DNA of 6,079 bases from Flavobacteriales bacterium (lineage in GTDB: Bacteria; Bacteroidota; Bacteroidia; Flavobacteriales; TMED113): assembly GCA_002713285.1 (NCBI GenBank), contig PAVX01000040.1, positions 1 to 6,079 of the forward strand, written 5' to 3'. Below are positions 1 through 4,309 of this stretch, one piece after another (the first letter of the stretch is position 1; each line of letters begins with the position of its first letter). The notes under the pieces are model-generated. The model was not told the origin of the DNA. It ran no database searches and was given only the letters and a program-made list of their open reading frames with translations. The translations under genes and the position numbers were made by a program.

Positions 1-33
1 CTCTCGTTAAAAAGTATATATAAATTTTTAAAT

Positions 34-63
34 GGCGAGTCTAACTACGCTTTAGCTGCTTAA
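34..63 (+). other. tmRNA tag-peptide reading frame (GESNYALAA, stop TAA)
   Basis: The frame runs from resume codon GGC at 34-36 through GAG TCT AAC TAC GCT TTA GCT GCT to TAA at 61-63, with more in-phase and out-of-phase TAA triplets just after. The ALAA end is the usual proteolysis signal for ClpXP-type proteases. GGC as resume codon and the G-E-x-N-Y-A-L-A-A pattern match the established Bacteroidota tag; Ser at the third position is the variable site. Confidence 0.93.
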
Positions 64-84
64 TTAAATAATTAAATAGCTTTT

Positions 85-140
85 GTTCCGGATTTAGGTT
101 GGTTCAACACCTAAAACTAGGAACATCATTAAGTTGAACT
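85..140 (+). other. tmRNA pseudoknot after the tag frame
   Basis: Stem 1 is GTTCC 85-89 with GGAAC 120-124, continued inward by TTTAGGT 93-99 with ACCTAAA 109-115. The hairpin loop GGTTCAAC (101-108) pairs with GTTGAACT (133-140), seven Watson-Crick pairs plus one G-U, which makes a classic H-type pseudoknot. Its place just after the tag stop fits the PK2 region of bacterial tmRNA. Pairings were read directly from the sequence. Confidence 0.8.
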
Positions 141-142
141 AG

Positions 143-183
143 TTTTAATTTTTTCCTGGAAATTAAAATAAATTTAAACAGGA
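143..183 (+). other. Second tmRNA pseudoknot
   Basis: Stem 1 is TTTTAATTT 143-151 with AAATTAAAA 160-168, nine A-T pairs. Its loop carries TCCTG (154-158), which pairs with CAGGA (179-183). The stem is purely A-T while the loop helix holds the G-C pairs. This suits the PK3 region. A further helix, GTGTTAT 201-207 with ATAACAC 231-237, follows and may belong to the last pseudoknot, whose loop partner I could not assign. Confidence 0.7.
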
Positions 184-318
184 TAAGATAAATTTTGGTT
201 GTGTTATAGCTGAATTTATTCGAAAATCAAATAACACTAAACATGTAGAAAGTTATCTAGTTTCTTGTTTGGACCAGGGTTCGATTCCCTGCATCTCCAC
301 AAATAAAAAAATGAAAAA

Positions 319-1581
319 ATGAAACAATACTTATTGAGATTCTTACTAATCACTCAGTTTATTAGTTTATCTCAAGTGTGTGGCTATGATCACATCATAA
401 CGAAAAAAGGAACTAACAATACCTTCATAAACAATTATGAGGCGGTTTATGATATTGCTTTAAATCGATTAGCAAATAATAATCAAACATATTATATACC
501 AGTAGTCTTTCATATTGTTTATAATACAGACAATCAAAACTTACCTGACTCTGTGATATATTCTCAAATAGATGTTTTAAATGAGGATTATCGAAGATTA
601 AATGAAAATGCTAATGAAACAAGAGATGAGTTTTTAGAATTTGCTGGTGATGCAAATATTGAGTTTTTTTTAGCCAATGTAGACCCGGAAGGTAATCCGA
701 CAAATGGAATTATTCACCAATATACTGACAGAGAAGAATTTTTAATGTTTGAAGATATTTTATCTAATGAAATCACGCTAGATGAAGTCAAATTCTCAGC
801 TTCTGGCGGTTCTGATGCCTGGGACACAAATCAATACTTAAATATTTGGGTTTGTAATATTGGTGCTTTAGATATTTTAGGGCTAGAACTTGGACAAGTT
901 TTTGGATATGCATATCCACCTGTTGACATAGATGAAGCATTAATAGAATTATCTAATACTCAAACTGTGCCTGATTGGCCAACAGATATGTTAACTAATG
1001 ATGAATCTGTGCAAGGAGTTGTACTACATTACACTGCAGTAGGACGGAACAATCCTGTTGCTAATGAAGATGGAATGATAGCAAATAATGAAGGGAGAGC
1101 AGCAGTTCATGAAGTAGGCCATTATTTAGGATTAAGACATACATGGGGTGATGCTCTTGCTTTTTTTGGTGATGATGGATGTAGTTTAGATGATGGTATA
1201 TCAGATACTCCCAATGCTAGTGATCAGGCAGGATATATATGTGATTTCAATAAAAATACGTGTTCAGGAGATACTTTTGGATCCAGTGGAGAAGATTTGC
1301 CAGATATGGTAGAGAATTACATGGATTATAGCCCCGACAACTGTCTTAACATGTTTACCAATGGCCAAATTAATGTAATGAGAAATATTTTAGAGATCGC
1401 TAGACCTGAATTAATTAATGAAGAGGCATTTGTGGCTATTGAAGAAATAACAGTCTCTAAAAAACACCTAATGCAAACAATTGATATTTTAGGAAGAAAT
1501 AGTTCAAAGCAAGGCCTTAATATCGACATCTATGACGATGGTAGCGTCGAAAAAATCTATAGAATCAAACCCATACTATGA
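319..1581 (+). CDS. Secreted M43-family (pappalysin/cytophagalysin-like) zinc metalloprotease with T9SS sorting domain
   Basis: This is a predicted extracellular metallo-endopeptidase of 420 residues. Residues 1 to about 22 form a signal peptide. The zinc motif HEVGHYLGLRH lies at 264-274 (His264, His268, His274 ligands; Glu265 general base), and the Met-turn NYMDY at 333-337, followed by Cys342. This HExxHxxGxxH plus MDY arrangement, with GDDGC...SDTP at 285-298 and Cys288, Cys308 and Cys315, is typical of pappalysin-like M43 enzymes such as ulilysin and cytophagalysin. An acidic stretch at about 202-230 seems longer than the equivalent loop I expect in the family. Residues 382-417 are a T9SS type-A-like sorting domain (DILGR...DDGSVEKIY), with a four-residue extension PIL after the usual RIK-type end. 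The start ATG at 319 is the only one in frame before the signal peptide; the ATG at 311 stops after three codons. The leader is A-rich with no Shine-Dalgarno site. The stop overlaps the next start by ATGA. The natural substrate cannot be read from sequence. Confidence 0.93.
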   Translation: MKQYLLRFLLITQFISLSQVCGYDHIITKKGTNNTFINNYEAVYDIALNRLANNNQTYYIPVVFHIVYNTDNQNLPDSVIYSQIDVLNEDYRRLNENANETRDEFLEFAGDANIEFFLANVDPEGNPTNGIIHQYTDREEFLMFEDILSNEITLDEVKFSASGGSDAWDTNQYLNIWVCNIGALDILGLELGQVFGYAYPPVDIDEALIELSNTQTVPDWPTDMLTNDESVQGVVLHYTAVGRNNPVANEDGMIANNEGRAAVHEVGHYLGLRHTWGDALAFFGDDGCSLDDGISDTPNASDQAGYICDFNKNTCSGDTFGSSGEDLPDMVENYMDYSPDNCLNMFTNGQINVMRNILEIARPELINEEAFVAIEEITVSKKHLMQTIDILGRNSSKQGLNIDIYDDGSVEKIYRIKPIL

Positions 1582-2984
1582 AAACAAAAACTTTACTAAA
1601 TCTTTTAATTATTATTCCATTTTTATCTTTTGCACAATGTGATGAAAATGAAAATTTTATATCTATATCAAGTACGACTGGTGAATGGGCTTATGAAATG
1701 GCTTGGGCTTTATGGGATTACAATACGTGGATGGAAATTGGTCCTGAAGAGGAGAATGCTCTTGCCTCATTTATAGGAAATAATAATTATGAAACAATTA
1801 GCTTTGAAGCATGTCTACCCAGTGATGGATGCTATATCATTGGAGGATATGATAGTTATGGAGATGGCTGGAATGATGGCTATATAGTTGTAAATGTAAA
1901 CAATAGTAAATCACCAGACACATATGAACTAACAGAGGGAACTTGGGGATTTTGGACATTCGAAGTAAATACTGACCCTTGTGAATGGGAAATTCCAGGA
2001 TGCACCAATCCAGAGGCGGAAAACTATAATGAACTTGCGACTATAGATAACGGGTCATGCATAGTTCCCTTGTTATTTGATTGGGACAAGGAACAAAGAG
2101 AATATTTCTTATATGTGCCTGAAATCTTGCCAGAAAATGCTCCTTTAGTTTTTGTTTTACATGGATACTGGGGCACAGGTAGTGATATGATAGGGATATT
2201 ACAAGAACAAGCTGACACACACGGATTTGTAATATGTTACCCTAATGGATTAGAAGATAATTTTGGTACTAACCATTGGAATGCAAACTTTAATGAATCT
2301 ATGACCACTGTAGATGACCTTGGATTTCTCACTAATTTAGCTGTTTCATTACAAGAAGAATATAATCTTTCGCCCAATAAAACATTTAGTTGTGGAATGT
2401 CAAATGGAGGATATATGAGTTGGTCACTAGCATGTAATGCACCTGAAACTTTTAAAGCAATTGCTTCAGTAACTGGGACTATGAGTGGTCCTGACTGGCA
2501 AGAATGTAATCCCTCAACTTTAATTCCTGTTATGCAAATCAGTGGAACAAATGATGATGTAGTACCAATGGATGGCTCAATGCAATATGTTGAAGAAGGG
2601 TGGGGAGGAGCTCCCGATATATATACAATTATGGATTATTGGAGTGATTTACATGGCTGTTCTCAAAATGAAACAAATAATTTTGGTTTTGATTACTCAA
2701 CAGATGTTACTCAATATTTTCAGTGTATTTCCAATACATCTTTTGAATTAAGATTATATGTAGCAAATGGTATGGGGCATACCTGGCCACAGTTTGCTAA
2801 TGAACAGATATGGGATTTTTTTATGCAAATAGCCGCATGGCCAATTGATGTCGATGAGTTTGAAAATGAAACAAAATCATTAATTAAAACCATTGATATG
2901 CTAGGTAGAGATACTCATGATAAAGGATTCAATGCAAAAATATTCAATGATGGTACTGTTGAAAAAATATATCAAATAAAATAA
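1578..2984 (+). CDS. Secreted alpha/beta-hydrolase esterase (PHB depolymerase/feruloyl esterase-like) with T9SS sorting domain
   Basis: A predicted extracellular serine esterase of 468 residues. A signal peptide ends near residue 19-20 (SFAQ). Residues about 26-130 form an accessory beta domain with the signature GCY...YDSYGDGW (84-98). A Cys repeat of the GCTNPEAENY...DNGSC type spans 141-161. The catalytic domain covers about 165-425: oxyanion-region HGYWGTGSD (195-203), nucleophile motif GMSNG with Ser275, likely acid Asp326 in SGTNDDVVP, and likely base His401 in NGMGHTWP. This order matches the polyhydroxybutyrate depolymerase/LpqC-type esterases, a group that also includes feruloyl and acetyl-xylan esterases; the true substrate is undecided and a plant or algal polysaccharide ester is as likely as a polyester. 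Residues 434-468 are the sorting domain (DMLGR...NDGTVEKIY). Its ATG overlaps the protease stop as ATGA, so coupled translation is likely. Its stop lies 3 bases from the facing gene's stop. Confidence 0.9.
   Translation: MKTKTLLNLLIIIPFLSFAQCDENENFISISSTTGEWAYEMAWALWDYNTWMEIGPEEENALASFIGNNNYETISFEACLPSDGCYIIGGYDSYGDGWNDGYIVVNVNNSKSPDTYELTEGTWGFWTFEVNTDPCEWEIPGCTNPEAENYNELATIDNGSCIVPLLFDWDKEQREYFLYVPEILPENAPLVFVLHGYWGTGSDMIGILQEQADTHGFVICYPNGLEDNFGTNHWNANFNESMTTVDDLGFLTNLAVSLQEEYNLSPNKTFSCGMSNGGYMSWSLACNAPETFKAIASVTGTMSGPDWQECNPSTLIPVMQISGTNDDVVPMDGSMQYVEEGWGGAPDIYTIMDYWSDLHGCSQNETNNFGFDYSTDVTQYFQCISNTSFELRLYVANGMGHTWPQFANEQIWDFFMQIAAWPIDVDEFENETKSLIKTIDMLGRDTHDKGFNAKIFNDGTVEKIYQIK
2961..2980 (+). 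repeat. 20-bp inverted repeat, left arm (esterase sorting-domain end)
   Basis: These 20 bases, coding the EKIYQIK end of the esterase, are the exact reverse complement of 4317-4336, which codes the same residues in the repeat-protein gene. The arms face each other around the whole dehydrogenase gene. Similar but imperfect DNA also ends the protease gene near 1549-1569. The likely origin is shared descent of the sorting domain. Confidence 0.88.
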
Positions 2985-2987
2985 ATA

Positions 2988-4307
2988 TTATTGTAAAACA
3001 TATGCTTTTTCCACTTTACCATTATCATATACATGAATGATAAAGCCCGCTTTGTTTTTTTCAACTTTTCTTCCTAAATAATCAAAAGAATATAAAACTT
3101 TACTATTAATACTATAATCTATTAAATCTACTGTATAATCAAAATCTGGATTATATAACTCAATAATTTCATTAGGGCCTTGACTTGGCCAAGAGTAGCC
3201 ATTAGTAGCAAGATATATTTTACCATCAGGGCTTACACAAATATCTCTCAGTCTCCCCCACTCATTATTAAACAACTCAGTATAGCTTGTCATTTCTTGA
3301 CCATCGTCTGAAAATTCAAATCTAACTAACATTTTATTTTTCAATACTGTCATTAAAAGTGAATTCTGAAACTCAGGAATAGAAGGATGATCATACCAAA
3401 TAATATCTGACGGTGCTATTGTAGTAGATCCACTGCTCCATATTGCATCAACTACATTATTATCATTACAATAATCTATCTCTGTATAATTACCACTTAA
3501 ATATTCGGCATATCCATAATCAACCCATTGATTATCACAATAACCCTGAACATTTGGCCATCCATAATTTGAATTAGCTACTAATATATTTAATTCATCA
3601 TCATTACTAGGGCCATGTTCAGAACTATATATGATACCATTTGGCCCCATCGCTAATCCTTGTGCATTTCTATGCCCCCAACTCCAAACTAAATTACCTG
3701 AAATGGGATTATCTAATGGAGGTTGGCCAACAGTTACATCATTCATATTAATACTCATGCGTAGTGTTTTTCCAGTTAATTCAGTCACATCTTCTGATAA
3801 TAACCATTCCTGCGCATCTCCTGTAGTGATTAACATAGTTAAATCATCTAGAGCCATTAATCGACATCCAATATGGGTGCTATTTCCATCAATACCATCT
3901 AAAAGAACTTCTTCATTAATTAATGCATCAGCATCAAAATCATACTCATAATAAACAATCTTTTCTTTAGCCCCCTGAGAAACATACGTATATGCTAAAA
4001 ACACATATGGTGAACCATTATTAAAATCTGGATGAATTTCCATGCCTAACAATCCTGCTTCATTGGAATCATAAATGTCATCTGAAATATCTAAAATTAT
4101 ATATTTTTCACCTGTTTCTACATCAATTCTGCTTACTAGTCCCGATCTTTCAGTGACCCATAAAAAGTTATCTGGACCCCATTTAATCTCCCATGGAACA
4201 TCTAACCCATCGACCACTTCTCGCTCTTCTAATGTTGTAGATCCTACTTGATGTTGAGCATTTAAAAACCCACCAATAAAAATAAAAAGCATTAATATAT
4301 TTCTCAT
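2988..4307 (-). CDS. Secreted PQQ-dependent glucose/sorbosone dehydrogenase-like protein with T9SS sorting domain
   Basis: A six-bladed beta-propeller of the soluble aldose sugar dehydrogenase family (GSDH), 439 residues. Members oxidise aldoses outside the cytoplasm using pyrroloquinoline quinone and calcium. Residues 1-18 are a signal peptide (GFLNA/Q). Family landmarks in order: GLDVPWEIKWGPD (34-46), GLLGMEIHPDF (85-95), catalytic-type His145 with Arg149, GHRNAQGLA with Arg213 (211-219), SEHGPSNDDELN (229-240; calcium and cofactor region), LKNK with Lys323, and GRLRD with Arg352 and Arg354 (351-355). These match in kind the His144, Arg228, Lys377, Arg406 and Arg408 of Acinetobacter sGDH, so the active site seems intact. 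Residues about 403-439 are the sorting domain (DYLGR...DNGKVEKAY), the most divergent of the four. The gene starts 2 bases after the stop of the upstream repeat-protein gene, so the two are probably one transcript. Sugar specificity is unknown; a non-catalytic HHIP-like role is less likely given the conserved residues. Confidence 0.9.
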   Translation of the reverse strand: MRNILMLFIFIGGFLNAQHQVGSTTLEEREVVDGLDVPWEIKWGPDNFLWVTERSGLVSRIDVETGEKYIILDISDDIYDSNEAGLLGMEIHPDFNNGSPYVFLAYTYVSQGAKEKIVYYEYDFDADALINEEVLLDGIDGNSTHIGCRLMALDDLTMLITTGDAQEWLLSEDVTELTGKTLRMSINMNDVTVGQPPLDNPISGNLVWSWGHRNAQGLAMGPNGIIYSSEHGPSNDDELNILVANSNYGWPNVQGYCDNQWVDYGYAEYLSGNYTEIDYCNDNNVVDAIWSSGSTTIAPSDIIWYDHPSIPEFQNSLLMTVLKNKMLVRFEFSDDGQEMTSYTELFNNEWGRLRDICVSPDGKIYLATNGYSWPSQGPNEIIELYNPDFDYTVDLIDYSINSKVLYSFDYLGRKVEKNKAGFIIHVYDNGKVEKAYVLQ

Positions 4308-4309
4308 AA

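Larger units (their letters stand above)
1..299 (+). ncRNA. ssrA: Transfer-messenger RNA (tmRNA), 3' portion, 5' end outside window
   Basis: tmRNA rescues ribosomes stalled on broken mRNAs: its tRNA-like end enters the A site and a short internal frame adds a degradation tag. Seen here: a tag frame GESNYALAA-stop at 34-63, two pseudoknots after it, and a tRNA-like 3' end with T stem CAGGG (275-279) / CCCTG (287-291), T loop TTCGATT (280-286), acceptor 3' strand CATCTCC (292-298) and discriminator A299. The next bases are CAA, so CCA is not encoded and must be added after transcription. The 5' acceptor strand, D-like arm and first pseudoknot are wholly or partly outside the window. No terminator hairpin follows; the protease gene starts 19 bases later. 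The tag belongs to the GENNYALAA/GETNYALAA type known in Bacteroidota. Identity is firm; the exact 3' end could be called up to 302. Confidence 0.95.

Noticed and set aside
189..198. Promoter-like TAAATTTTG within ssrA as a start for the protease operon
   Set aside because: The spacing differs from TAnnTTTG by one base and no TTTG box lies at the right distance upstream; it is better explained as tmRNA structure.
271..299. An ordinary tRNA gene at this position
   Set aside because: The T arm and acceptor 3' strand look like a tRNA, but no anticodon arm precedes them; the tag frame and pseudoknots show it is tmRNA.
3042..3060. Possible terminator for the plus-strand operon: AAAG/CTTT hairpin followed by GTTTTTT
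   Set aside because: The stem is only four pairs with a tight loop and lies within dehydrogenase codons; too weak to call.
3631..3951. Plus-strand open frame of 106 codons inside the dehydrogenase gene
   Set aside because: It lies fully antisense to conserved dehydrogenase motifs and resembles no known protein; a chance frame.
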